NCBI GenBank assembly: GCA_022953095.1
Contig: JALJCR010000001.1
Location: 558,001-622,000 of the forward strand
Direction of reading: 5' to 3'
From: Qipengyuania sp. ABI-127-1
GTDB lineage: Bacteria; Pseudomonadota; Alphaproteobacteria; Sphingomonadales; Sphingomonadaceae
DNA length: 64,000 nt
Shown: one piece after another, positions 8,838 to 18,001 of the stretch
How the letters are laid out: the number at the start of each line of letters is the position of its first letter
Position numbering within the stretch: position 1 is the first letter of the stretch
Position numbers and translations under genes: made by a program
The notes under the pieces: generated by a model
Database searches by the model: none
What the model was told of the DNA's origin: nothing
Seen by the model: only the letters and a program-made list of their open reading frames with translations

Positions 8838-10355
8838 CTAACTCTGTTCAGGTTTCATAACTGATTTTCGATCGACCGGAGCTGGCTCAACCGACGTGCG
8901 ATTGTCGCGAGACAATTCGACCCATCCCAACCCAAGCGACTTCTGGATCGCGATCCAGCCATTTGTCATGGCGGCGATCGCCCGATCGAGATTTGCTCTG
9001 GCCTGTTCGCGCTTGCGGATCGAAGTGTTGAGTTCGCCTTGCGAGATTACCCCCGCGGCGCGGCGTTGCTCGTTAAGCTCCGCAGCCGTGTCGGCCTGCC
9101 GACTGATCTGCGCCAGCGCGGCTACGTTGGCTCTTTGTTGCCCGAACCGAGCAAGCGATTGTTCGGCGTCGCGTAGTGCGCCCAGGACCACTTCAAGATA
9201 GCGCGCTTCGGCCTCGTCGCGCGCACTCTCGGCCTGATCGATCGATGCTGCCGTGCGGCCGAAATCAAGCAGGTTCCACTGCAGCCGCGGCAAAGCGATT
9301 GCCGATAAGTTGCCCGGGTCCAGGATGTCGTCGGGCTCCGATCCGCCCAAACCGAGAATCCCCATGAAGGAAATCTTGGGGAAGCGAGCAGCCTCTGCCA
9401 CGCCAATGCGCGCATTCGCCGCGGCCAGCATGCGTTCGGCGGCTCGAACATCCGGCCGCCGCGCTATTAGCGCTGCGGGATCGCCCACCGCGACCCGTTC
9501 GGGGGGAAGCGGAATTTCGGCCTGAGCCGCCAGGAGCCCGTCGAGTGCGCCGGGCGCTTCGCCCGTCAGCACCGCGAGCGTGTCTTTGAATACATCGATG
9601 TCCGCTTGAGCTTCCGCGATCTGCGACTTGAGCAGTTCGAGCTCGGCGTTCGCGTTACCGACCGGGAACAGCGCGAGAGCGCCCTGTGTATAGCGCTGAT
9701 AGGTCAGTTCGAGAATTTGCTGCTGCAAGTCGCGCTCTCGCTGGACAAGCTCGAGCCGCCCTTGCGCTTCTCGCAGGCTCACATACGCCCGCGCGATTTC
9801 GGCGGCGAGCTGGACTTTCGCATCCTCGGCGTTCGCCACCGAGGCCGCAGCCTGAGCGTTAATGGCCTCGACACGCCGTGCCTGCCCCCCAGCGAAATCG
9901 ATCTCCCAGTTTGCATTGAGCCCGACGTTGTAGACGCTGAGGCTGTCCTGCTCTTCGGTGTCTGCAGGAGCGCCGGGCGATCCCGGGGGCGGGCCACTGC
10001 CGATATCTAGCCCTGGGATATTCGCCTGGACCGCAGTCGCCTGCGCAGCCACGGCGGGTAGCCGGTTGGCGCGCTCCTGGCGGACAGAAGCCCTTGCCTG
10101 TTCGATGCGAGCGCGCGCCGCGGCCACGCCCGGATTGCCGACCAGCGCGCGCGCCTCCAGTTCATTGAGAACCGGATCGCCGAGCAGCGTCCACCAGTCG
10201 CCGGCAATCGGCGCAAACGGATCGATTTCGGGGCCGGCGCGTACGAACGCATTGCCTGCGGCGGTCGCAAGTTGCGGGGGACCGGCATAGTCGGGACCGG
10301 ACATGCAACCCGCGAGGAGCGCCATGGGAGCGAGGAGGGTTAGGGTCTTGCGCAT
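8838..10355 (-). CDS. NodT/OprM-family efflux outer membrane lipoprotein
   Basis: A 505-residue outer membrane factor (OEP family). The true start is ATG at 10355; the frame extends upstream to 10460, but that part overlaps the preceding permease gene. MRKTLTLLAPMALLAGC is a lipoprotein signal with the lipobox LAGC and the acylated Cys at residue 17. The two OEP repeats with their coiled-coil helices follow, including the RARIEQARASVRQERANRLP and AARFPKISF signatures. It would form the TolC-like trimeric duct of the exporter encoded upstream. It is the last gene of the leftward order HlyD, DHA2 permease, outer membrane factor, with 7 bases between permease stop and this start. Confidence 0.93.
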   Translation of the reverse strand: MRKTLTLLAPMALLAGCMSGPDYAGPPQLATAAGNAFVRAGPEIDPFAPIAGDWWTLLGDPVLNELEARALVGNPGVAAARARIEQARASVRQERANRLPAVAAQATAVQANIPGLDIGSGPPPGSPGAPADTEEQDSLSVYNVGLNANWEIDFAGGQARRVEAINAQAAASVANAEDAKVQLAAEIARAYVSLREAQGRLELVQRERDLQQQILELTYQRYTQGALALFPVGNANAELELLKSQIAEAQADIDVFKDTLAVLTGEAPGALDGLLAAQAEIPLPPERVAVGDPAALIARRPDVRAAERMLAAANARIGVAEAARFPKISFMGILGLGGSEPDDILDPGNLSAIALPRLQWNLLDFGRTAASIDQAESARDEAEARYLEVVLGALRDAEQSLARFGQQRANVAALAQISRQADTAAELNEQRRAAGVISQGELNTSIRKREQARANLDRAIAAMTNGWIAIQKSLGLGWVELSRDNRTSVEPAPVDRKSVMKPEQS

Positions 10356-10362
10356 AGAGTTC

Positions 10363-11916
10363 TCAGTGCATCGAAAGGGATAAGTTCTTCGGGAGAGGCT
10401 TGAGGAACAGTACCAGCGGCACCGTGACCAGGGTAATCGCGCCCATGGCGAAAAAGACATCGTTGTAGGTCATCACGAACGCATCGCGCTGAATGATGCC
10501 GGAAAGCATCTCCAGCGCGGCCTGTGGGCTGCCCAGCGACGCCGTCATGCCGTCCAGGTATTCCTGTAGCCGGGGGCTGTTAGCGTTGAGGGTTTCTTCC
10601 ATGCGTCGACTATGATGCCACTGGCGCTGATCCTGGAACGAGGCAAGCCCCGCGAGCGCGAACGAGCCCCCGAGGTTTCGCGCCGCGTTGAAGATGCCCG
10701 AAGCATCGCCGGCATCCTCCTTGGCAACCGAAGCTACCGTCGCCTGGTTGAGGAACATCATCGTGAGGATCATGCCGATGCCACGCAGGAACTGGCTTTC
10801 GGTGAACACTCCACCTCCCGATTCCGCTGTCAGATTTATGCTGACGAAACAGCTTAGCGCCATGATGAACATGCCCGCGCCGACCGCAATGCGGATGTGA
10901 ATCCTGCGGATCATGAACGGGAGAACGGGCATCAACAGGAAAGCCGGAACGCCCATCCAGAAGATCACAAGTCCGGTCTGCAAGGCATTATAATCGGAAA
11001 TTATCGCGAGAAATTGCGGGATCACGTAGGTCGAGCCATACATGACCATGCCAAGCGCCAGTGCCATCACCACGACGCTGGCAAACTGCCTGCTGAGCAT
11101 CAGGCGCAATTTGAGCACGGGTTTGCGCGCGTAAAGCTGTCCGTAGGTCAGAAGTGCAAAACCCACGACCGTCATCAGTGTGAGCTGGACGATCAGCGTG
11201 GAATCGAACCACTCCTCGCGGTGGCCTTCTTCCAGAACGATGGTCAGCCCACCCAACCCAAGGATCATACCAGCTATTCCCGCCCAATCAGCCTCGCGCA
11301 GGTAAACCCAGTCGGGCTTTTCATGGGGTAGCCCGATGAATAGTAAAGCAAGGAGCAACGCGCAGACGGGCACGTTGACGAAGAAGGCGTAGTGCCAGCT
11401 CAGGTTCTCGGTAAGCCAGCCCCCCACCAACGGGCCCATTACCGGCCCAAGAACCACGGTCATTCCGAAGAGCGCCATGCCGATCGGCTGTTGCGATGGA
11501 GGCAGTCGCTTTGCGACGATGGTCATAGCGGTTGGAATAAGCGCGCCGCCCATGAACCCTTGACCGGTGCGACCGATGATCATCGTCGTCAGATCGGTGG
11601 CAATGCCGCACAACACCGAAAAGGCCGTGAAGGCAGAAACCGCGACGATGAGCAGCGTGCGAAGGCCGAGCAGTCTTTCCAGCCACGCGCTCAGAGGGAT
11701 GATGATGATCTCGGCAACAAGGAAGGCTGTCGCGATCCAGGTGCCTTCGGTTCCGGTCGCGCCGATTTCCCCCTGGATCGTCGGCAGCGCCGAATTGACG
11801 ATCGAGATGTCAAGCGTTGCCAGCATCGCCCCCAGCGCACCGGCGGCTACGGCGATCCAGGCCGTAGCATCGGCCTTTTCGACCGGCGGCGAAACCGCTG
11901 CAGCGGCGCCTGCCAT
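10363..11916 (-). CDS. DHA2-family (EmrB/QacA) multidrug efflux permease
   Basis: A 517-residue inner-membrane drug:proton antiporter with about 14 hydrophobic helices. Helix 1 has the family motif LDISIVNSALPTIQG, the loop after helix 2 gives a motif-A-like segment, IGRTGQGFMGGALIP follows, and motif C of antiporters is present as GPVMGPLVGGWL. It would form a tripartite pump with the HlyD adaptor upstream (3 bases between its stop and this start) and the outer membrane factor downstream. The ribosome site GGAG lies within the end of the hlyD-like gene, so the genes are translationally linked. Drug range cannot be read. Confidence 0.94.
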   Translation of the reverse strand: MAGAAAAVSPPVEKADATAWIAVAAGALGAMLATLDISIVNSALPTIQGEIGATGTEGTWIATAFLVAEIIIIPLSAWLERLLGLRTLLIVAVSAFTAFSVLCGIATDLTTMIIGRTGQGFMGGALIPTAMTIVAKRLPPSQQPIGMALFGMTVVLGPVMGPLVGGWLTENLSWHYAFFVNVPVCALLLALLFIGLPHEKPDWVYLREADWAGIAGMILGLGGLTIVLEEGHREEWFDSTLIVQLTLMTVVGFALLTYGQLYARKPVLKLRLMLSRQFASVVVMALALGMVMYGSTYVIPQFLAIISDYNALQTGLVIFWMGVPAFLLMPVLPFMIRRIHIRIAVGAGMFIMALSCFVSINLTAESGGGVFTESQFLRGIGMILTMMFLNQATVASVAKEDAGDASGIFNAARNLGGSFALAGLASFQDQRQWHHSRRMEETLNANSPRLQEYLDGMTASLGSPQAALEMLSGIIQRDAFVMTYNDVFFAMGAITLVTVPLVLFLKPLPKNLSLSMH

Positions 11917-11919
11917 CGG

Positions 11920-13047
11920 TCAGTCTCCGGCCGCGTTGCGGATCGAATCGAGTTGGTCTCTAGCGGCGCGCGTATCGACACTCGCGACAACAGACATGCC
12001 CGGCACCAGCAGACGCAGGATCTCGGGCGAAGCCTGAATGGATATGCGCACCGGGACGCGCTGAACGATCTTGGTGAAATTACCCGTCGCGTTTTGCGGA
12101 GGTAGGATCGAGAATTCTGCCCCGGTCCCGGGGGCGATGCTTTCCACTCTTCCTAATAGCTCGAGGTCCGGCAGCGCGTCGATTTCCAAGGTGACGGGTT
12201 GCCCCGGGCGGACAAGTCCGAGCTGCGTTTCCTTGAAATTTGCTGTCACGTAGAGGCGGTCGGTCGGTACGAGGCTCATAAGGCGTTGGCCAGGCTGGAC
12301 AAATTGTCCAGGTCGGACCGTGAGGTCACCCACCCGCCCGGAAATACTGGCCTGGAGCGTGGTCGATGACAGGTTCAGACGGGCGGCCTCGAGTTGCGCA
12401 CGAGCGGCGTTGGCTTGCGAATTGGCCTGGTCTATCTGCTCGCTAAGCGTGTTCTGTCGGCGCTGTGCCGCCGTGAGCGCGGCGCGCGCTGCCGCGACTT
12501 GAGCCTGCGCTTCTCTGGCCTGGGCCTCCAGCTGATCGAGCCTCTCGCGCGGCTCCGCTCCCGAAGCGGCAAGGGGGCGGTACCGGACAACCTGCTCAGC
12601 AGCGAGACCAGCCTGTGCAGATGCTGCTGCGAGCTGTGCACGGGCCTGGGCAATTGCCGCGTCCTGCTCTTGTTGCTGGGCGCGTACCGTATCTGCTCCG
12701 GCGAGCGACGCGGCGATCTGGGCTTCGACCTGGTTCGTTTGGGCACGATAATCTCGCACGTCCAGCTGGACAAGTGCATCGCCCGACGCGACCGTTTGAT
12801 TCTCCGTCACTAATACGCGCTCGACGTAGCCCGCAATTTTGGGGGAGATGATGACGCTGTCGGCGGCAATATAAGCGTTGTCGGTGGACTGCTGGAATCT
12901 GCCGTACGTCTGATGATTGTAATACCAGTAGCTCCCGGCGAGCAGGACCAGAATGCCGGCGATCAGCAGACCCAGCCGGACCCGCGGACTGGACAACCCC
13001 GTCGGACGTGCGCCTTCATCGCTAGCCCCTGCTGTCTCGTCCGCCAT
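11920..13047 (-). CDS. HlyD/EmrA-family membrane fusion protein
   Basis: A periplasmic adaptor of about 375 residues. I place the start at ATG 13047 because AGGAG stands 10 bases before it; an ATG at 13068 in frame adds 7 residues. One membrane anchor, LGLLIAGILVLLAGSYWYY, is near residues 25-45. It is followed by the biotinyl-lipoyl half VIISPKIAGYVERVLV, a long Ala/Gln-rich coiled-coil hairpin, and the second lipoyl half with ISGRVGDLTVRPGQFV. It links the DHA2 permease to the outer membrane factor. It is first in the efflux operon and divergent from a truncated MarR gene. Confidence 0.93.
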   Translation of the reverse strand: MADETAGASDEGARPTGLSSPRVRLGLLIAGILVLLAGSYWYYNHQTYGRFQQSTDNAYIAADSVIISPKIAGYVERVLVTENQTVASGDALVQLDVRDYRAQTNQVEAQIAASLAGADTVRAQQQEQDAAIAQARAQLAAASAQAGLAAEQVVRYRPLAASGAEPRERLDQLEAQAREAQAQVAAARAALTAAQRRQNTLSEQIDQANSQANAARAQLEAARLNLSSTTLQASISGRVGDLTVRPGQFVQPGQRLMSLVPTDRLYVTANFKETQLGLVRPGQPVTLEIDALPDLELLGRVESIAPGTGAEFSILPPQNATGNFTKIVQRVPVRISIQASPEILRLLVPGMSVVASVDTRAARDQLDSIRNAAGD

Positions 13048-13155
13048 GATTATTTCGCTCCTCGCCATCGTTTGAGCCGCTGCGCGAGCGATATAGCGGC
13101 CAAAACAAAATGCGAAAGTCCTTTACTATTTTTCTCCGATCGATAGGAATGTCTC

Positions 13156-13389
13156 ATGCCAGAAGATGAGGGCACTCTCGCACTCGACAATGTCATCACC
13201 CACGATGATCGAGCGATCTTCATGATGGACCAGATCAGCCGCGCCGCGCGCAAGGCATTCGATGACCGAGCACAGCCGCTGAGCCTCAATCGTACGCAGT
13301 GGCGTGTGTTGGCGCAGCTCATCAGAGCTCCTGCCCTGAACCAGACGGACATCGCCAGGAGACTTGAAATCACATCCTCCAGCAGCGGC
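13156..13389 (+). pseudogene. truncated MarR-family regulator
   Basis: About 77 codons match the N-terminal half of a MarR regulator: a dimerisation helix (DDRAIFMMDQISRAARKAFD), then SLNRTQWRVLAQLIRAPALN and TDIARRLEITSS, the start of the winged helix. After about base 13389 the frame stays open to 13701 but no longer resembles MarR: the recognition helix, wing and C-terminal dimer helices are missing. The remaining frame also runs into the start of the MCE-like gene. It is divergent from the efflux operon, where an emrR/marR-type repressor would normally sit. Most likely an inactive repressor; a short novel protein is the alternative. Confidence 0.65.
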
Positions 13390-13673
13390 CTGGAAGACAT
13401 GACGCCTTCGCGCTTGAGTGACCGGACGCGGCTTGCGCAAGTCATAGCAATATTCGGTCGCCACGGGCGGGGCGGCATCACGCCCGTGTTGGGACTAGGC
13501 CGATCTCAAACCAAAACACATTCGACGCGCCCGGATGCCCCGCTCGTGGCGATTGCGCCAGGGGACGAACCTCGGTCATGTTCTATAGCGGACAACCGAA
13601 TGGAGCATGCGGGACGCGAACTTTCATTGCACCGGCCCTCTGCCGGACGAACAAACCGCTGGCGGCGTGCTAG

Positions 13674-14624
13674 ATGGAAACTAACGCAAACTTCTCCCTA
13701 GTGGCGTGGATCGTTGGCATTCTGATGCTTACGACCATCGCTTTCGCGATGTGGCTAATCGATCCCAGACCAAATCAGGAAACATATCAGATCAAGTTTG
13801 ATCGCTCCGTGGAAGGCCTTCAGTCGGGATCGACTGTAACACTATCGGGAGTCCCTGTGGGACAGGTAACATCGGTCCGTCTGGCGGAAAATGAACCGGA
13901 AAACGTGGTCGTTGTTCTGACTCTCGATCCTTCTGCGGCGAAAGTCCACGGCCTTGAAGCGACAATCAGCACGGATCTGATAACTGGAGAGGCTGCGCTC
14001 GTGCTCGAGGGCCGACGGGGTCGTCAGGGCATTTACACCGACAAGTCAGGAAAAAAGATCATTCCCGCCGCGGACGAAACCGGACTATTGGGGAGGGATG
14101 CGACCGCCACTGTAGAGACCGTGGCAAATAGCATTCGCGCTCTGAACGAAGGACTGGAGCCAGAAAAGCAACGGGTGATCACCTCCGATCTTGTCCGGCT
14201 TCGAGTCACGACGGCCGCACTCGCATCGGACGCCGAAGGTTGGGACGAACGATTGGCCTCAACAAAAGGAAGATTGTTAGACTTAGGGCAAAGGGTTGGT
14301 GGATGGGGAAATAATCTTCGAGATGCAGATCGGCGGATCTCAGGGCGGAGCGCTTCTGCTATCGCGCAACGACGCCTTCGCCAATTCAGGGAGGGGGTGC
14401 AGAACGCTGAAAACAAACTTTCCCAGATAAGGAGTGGCATTCCGGCGGTCGAAGATTCTTTGGTTGAAGGTGAAACGGACCTTCGCGAGCTTAGTCGCGA
14501 ACTTGCTCCTCTCAGTGAAAAAATCGAAGATATTCAGGTTGAGGGAATTACATCAAATCCTCCCCTCCCAGACTATCGGCCAAAAAGAAGAGAAGCTGGA
14601 ACGAATATCGATGATTTAAAGTAA
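13674..14624 (+). CDS. orphan MCE/MlaD-domain protein
   Basis: A 316-residue protein with an N-terminal membrane anchor (about 7-27, VAWIVGILMLTTIAFAMWL) and one MCE domain at about 35-115, including the patterns FDRSVEGLQSGSTVTLSGVPVGQV and STDLITGEAALVLEG. MCE proteins form hexameric periplasmic rings that carry lipids between membranes. Here the expected partners (MlaE permease, MlaF ATPase, auxiliary lipoprotein) are absent. The part after about residue 150 is charged and helical, possibly coiled coil, and not typical of MlaD. The start ATG 13674 has only a weak ribosome site and overlaps the tail of the frame downstream of the broken MarR gene. The MCE domain is clear; the role is unknown. 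Confidence 0.8.
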   Translation: METNANFSLVAWIVGILMLTTIAFAMWLIDPRPNQETYQIKFDRSVEGLQSGSTVTLSGVPVGQVTSVRLAENEPENVVVVLTLDPSAAKVHGLEATISTDLITGEAALVLEGRRGRQGIYTDKSGKKIIPAADETGLLGRDATATVETVANSIRALNEGLEPEKQRVITSDLVRLRVTTAALASDAEGWDERLASTKGRLLDLGQRVGGWGNNLRDADRRISGRSASAIAQRRLRQFREGVQNAENKLSQIRSGIPAVEDSLVEGETDLRELSRELAPLSEKIEDIQVEGITSNPPLPDYRPKRREAGTNIDDLK

Positions 14625-15020
14625 ACCGAACGGATGACTGCTTCCGGGCAGAGCGCGCAGCCCGTAGAATAGCGGAGATTGGAGCGCAAAGCGGATAACG
14701 ACCTACTCCGCGGTCAAGTTTGAAATTGAAATTCCGAGTCCTAAAAAAGGCATCGAACCAATACATTAGAGGGATTTTGCGGGCCTTTTGCGGGCTTTTC
14801 AGCTTGACCGAAATATCTAAACATCAGAAATTAAACGGAAAAGAAGTTCGAATGTGATGCCTCTTCTGGGCACCACCATTTTCGAGAGCACTGAAAACAC
14901 TGGAAAGTCGTCCTCGCGACGGTCCACTTCCAGCACCTGCTACGAAGTTCTGCTACAGCACGACGGCCAAAGCTCAGCCGAAAACCCGCACGAACGCGCC
15001 AGTCATCAACCAGCAAACTG
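14625..15020. other. 396-base gap with no supported gene
   Basis: No frame on either strand resembles a known product. A tandem TTTGCGGGC motif occurs near 14776-14796. The stretch separates the MCE-like gene from the integrase remnant and may be part of a decayed integrated element. Confidence 0.5.
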
Positions 15021-15725
15021 CTATCTGGCGTGAAGCGTCAGATGTCGGAGGTCAATGTCTGCGAAATCGAGCTTCGAGATTGCATCACGCAGTGTTTCAA
15101 CTCGATAACCACTGCCATAGTTTTCGGACACCGCTCTCGAAATCGCTCCCGCCGTCCAGCCTCCCAGCAGCGTTGCGATATCGTGCTCGATGCAAGCGGC
15201 ACGAAGCTCATCGCGAAAATTATGGCGGAACGAGTGGACGCTCGTTCGCTCGCGGCTCGCTCCGCAGTTGCGTAGAAATTGCGTAAACCACTTTGAGAAG
15301 GCGACCGAGCGAGAGCCCTTCTCACCTACTTCGATGTCGTCGAACAGCTTGATTGCGCCCTCTCGTCATTTCCCCTCGGCAAAACTCAGGAGTCCGTAAT
15401 CGATCAAGCGCTTGTGCAGCGGCACGACGCGGTCACTCGCCCCCGTCTTCAAGCGCTTGTCACTGCTGCCTTCCCGCGACGCAACAGAGATGACCATCGA
15501 TGGAATGCCGTTGGCTTTCCGAATGTCGGTCACATCGAGTTGGCAAATTTCGCCGGGCCTCGCACCCGTATGCAGGCCAATGAGTGGAATCCAGATGCGG
15601 GCGTTTCCCGGGCGCTCCGTCCCAAGCTTGTTGTAGCCACGACCGCCATCAAGACATCCGACATACAGTGGTGAATTGAATATGCGCCTCAACTGCTCAG
15701 GCGAGAATTGGTATCGAGAGGCAGT
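15021..15725 (-). pseudogene. decayed tyrosine recombinase (phage-type integrase), C-terminal half
   Basis: One reading frame runs leftward from 15725 to a TAG at 15021-15023, with a single in-frame TGA at 15366-15368. Upstream of the TGA are FSPEQLRRIFNSPLYVG and the first catalytic Arg in LHTGARPGEICQLDV, then KTGASDRVVPLHKRL. Downstream, in the same frame, are the HxxR box HSFRHNFRDEL, then LLGGW and the SENYGSGY segment with candidate nucleophile Tyr. The catalytic domain is therefore nearly complete but interrupted by one nonsense codon, and the N-terminal DNA-binding part is missing. It marks a former mobile element between the efflux/MCE region and the amidase region. Confidence 0.85.
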
Positions 15726-15799
15726 TCATCCGCGAGCCTTGCCATCACACCTTGCGATATGTAAGCAATACTTATGTTTTGTGGGATAGGTGCTAGGCA

Positions 15800-18001
15800 A
15801 TGACAAAAACCATCGTGGGATATGCAAACCGTCTGTCAGTCCGGGCGGGGGATGAGATCGCGTTTCACGCATCCACTTACGGCTCCGGGGCGACCGATGT
15901 CAGCCTGGTCAGGTTGACCGGCTGCGATGATCCGGATGATGGCGGCATCTTCGAAGAGACCGAGATTCCCGCCGAATGGGCAGGCCAGATCGATGTGCCG
16001 CATCAGCCGATCTTTGCCGGTTCCCATGCGATTGCCGATGGGGTCCGCGTAATCGCCCGCGATGGCGGTATCCACCTTGCATTGTTCGTTTGGCAGAATG
16101 AGCATATCGGCCATCGCCAGTGCCTCGTCTCGATCGGAGCGGGCGAGAAGGGCCCGCGACTGGAGCTATATCTTGAGAACAAGATACCGCAGGTCGTTTG
16201 CGGGGATGTGATCGTGTCGGGCGAGACAATATCTGCCCGCCGCTGGACCTTGCTCCTGATTGATATCGACGGCGACGGGCAGGTGAAAATTCGCCAGAGC
16301 GCCGCACCGGAATACGGGCTTGAGACGGTGCAGGCCGGAGGTCCGCTGGGCGAGGGGTGGAACGAGTTTCGCAATGCGGCTGGCGCTATCGGCGGCGCAT
16401 CGTCTTGCGAATGCTGGTTCGGCGCTGCCAATCGCGATGGCCGCCCGGCGCACGCCTTTGATGGCAAACTGGAGCAGCCGACATTGTTCGATCGCCCCTT
16501 GAGCGATGCCGAGGCCGGGCTGTACTGGAACACGATGCCGGGTGCACAATCCGCCCTGCCGTGCAACCATATCTGGGATTTCGGCAGCGATATTTCGAGC
16601 GCGGCTGCCGTGGACAGAGGACCGGCGCCGCGCCATTGCCGCATCGTCAACCTGCCGACGCGGGCTGTCTGTGGCCGCAAATGGGACGGTACGGTCCATG
16701 ACTGGACCGTCGACAATTCGCATTATGGCGCCCTGCACTTTCACAGCAATGCGATTGCAGACGCCGAATGGGAGCCGTTCGCAACCTGGACGGTGCCGGC
16801 GGATCTCCCAAGCGGGCTCTATGCGGCGAAACTGGTTCAGGGGGAGAGCGACGATTACGTGCCGTTCTATATCCTGCCGCCGATAGGTGCGACGAAACCG
16901 GCAATCGCGTTTCTTGCGCCGACCGCGTCCTATCTCGCCTACGCCAATTTCTATATTCAGCCGCAATTCGCCCCGCTCTATCCGCAGATGCGCGAAGACA
17001 CGGAAGGCGATGCCCTGCTATGCGCGCATCCCGAGTTCGGTGGCGGCCTTTACGACATGCACCCGGATGGCAGCGGCGTTCACTACTCGTCGCTGCACCG
17101 CCCGATCGTGAACTTCCGTCCCAAAGCGTCGAACTGGGCATTCACCGCCGATGGCGACATCATCGCCTGGCTGGAACAGACCGGTGACGCTTACGACACG
17201 ATCACCGACGACGCGCTTCACCGTGAGGGTATCGACCTGCTCGACGGATATCAGGTCATCGTGACGGGGACCCATCCCGAATATTGGTCGACCGCGATGA
17301 TGGAAGCGCTGGAAGCCTGGCTCGCGCGCGGCAGGCGGCTCATGTATATGGGCGGCAACGGCTTCTATTGGCGGATCGCCTTCGACCCCGATGGCACGGA
17401 TTGCATCGAAGTCCGCCGGGCGGAGGATGGCACGCGCGCCTGGCTGGCGGAACCGGGTGAATATTATCATTCCTTCTCTGGCGAGCTTGGCGGCTTGTGG
17501 CGACGGCTTGGAAGAAATCCGCAGGCGCTTGTCGGCGTCGGATTTGCCGCGCAGGGTTTCGGGGGAAGCACCCATTACCGCCTGACCCAAGCTGCTGCCG
17601 ATCCGCGTGCGGCCTTTATTCTCGACGGTGTCGAAAGCGAAGTGATCGGCGATTTCGGTGCGCATGGCGACGGTGCGGCCGGAGAGGAGATCGACCGCGC
17701 CGATTTTGCGCTCGGCACGCCTGCTCATGCTATTGTCGTTGCCTCTTCGGAAAATCACAACGCGCTGATGCTTCGCGCCAAGGAGGAACTGCTTCAAACA
17801 ATGCCGCCTGGCATCGAAGATCCCGAGGTCCGTGCCGATATGGTGTTTTTCGAAACTGCCAGTGGCGGGGCGGTCTGGTCGACCGGCTCGATCGCCTGGG
17901 CGGGTAGTTTGGCGCATAATGGTTACGACAACAACGTCGCGCGCATCTCCGCGAACGTGCTGCGGCGTTTCGCCGAGGAGGAGCCCTTCCGGCTTCCCTA
18001 G
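15800..18001 (+). CDS. N,N-dimethylformamidase large-subunit homologue
   Basis: A 733-residue protein resembling the beta (large) subunit of bacterial N,N-dimethylformamidase, about the same length as the characterised enzymes. A LamG/concanavalin-like module is visible around residues 60-240 (AHAFDGKLEQPTLFDRPLSD). The C-terminal half is the amidotransferase-like catalytic domain with SYLAYANFY, NLL-like sheets and the motif THPEYW, giving His492 and Glu494. In the characterised enzyme a mononuclear iron is held by two Tyr and one Glu, with a His nearby; this motif fits that site. No signal peptide. The small alpha subunit, normally next to the large one, was not found here. Likely a cytoplasmic amidohydrolase; the substrate is open. 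Confidence 0.82.
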   Translation: MTKTIVGYANRLSVRAGDEIAFHASTYGSGATDVSLVRLTGCDDPDDGGIFEETEIPAEWAGQIDVPHQPIFAGSHAIADGVRVIARDGGIHLALFVWQNEHIGHRQCLVSIGAGEKGPRLELYLENKIPQVVCGDVIVSGETISARRWTLLLIDIDGDGQVKIRQSAAPEYGLETVQAGGPLGEGWNEFRNAAGAIGGASSCECWFGAANRDGRPAHAFDGKLEQPTLFDRPLSDAEAGLYWNTMPGAQSALPCNHIWDFGSDISSAAAVDRGPAPRHCRIVNLPTRAVCGRKWDGTVHDWTVDNSHYGALHFHSNAIADAEWEPFATWTVPADLPSGLYAAKLVQGESDDYVPFYILPPIGATKPAIAFLAPTASYLAYANFYIQPQFAPLYPQMREDTEGDALLCAHPEFGGGLYDMHPDGSGVHYSSLHRPIVNFRPKASNWAFTADGDIIAWLEQTGDAYDTITDDALHREGIDLLDGYQVIVTGTHPEYWSTAMMEALEAWLARGRRLMYMGGNGFYWRIAFDPDGTDCIEVRRAEDGTRAWLAEPGEYYHSFSGELGGLWRRLGRNPQALVGVGFAAQGFGGSTHYRLTQAAADPRAAFILDGVESEVIGDFGAHGDGAAGEEIDRADFALGTPAHAIVVASSENHNALMLRAKEELLQTMPPGIEDPEVRADMVFFETASGGAVWSTGSIAWAGSLAHNGYDNNVARISANVLRRFAEEEPFRLP

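Noticed and set aside
14775-14798. Tandem TTTGCGGGC repeat as a possible attachment site
   Set aside because: Only two short copies, no tRNA beside it and no matching repeat found on the other side of the integrase remnant.
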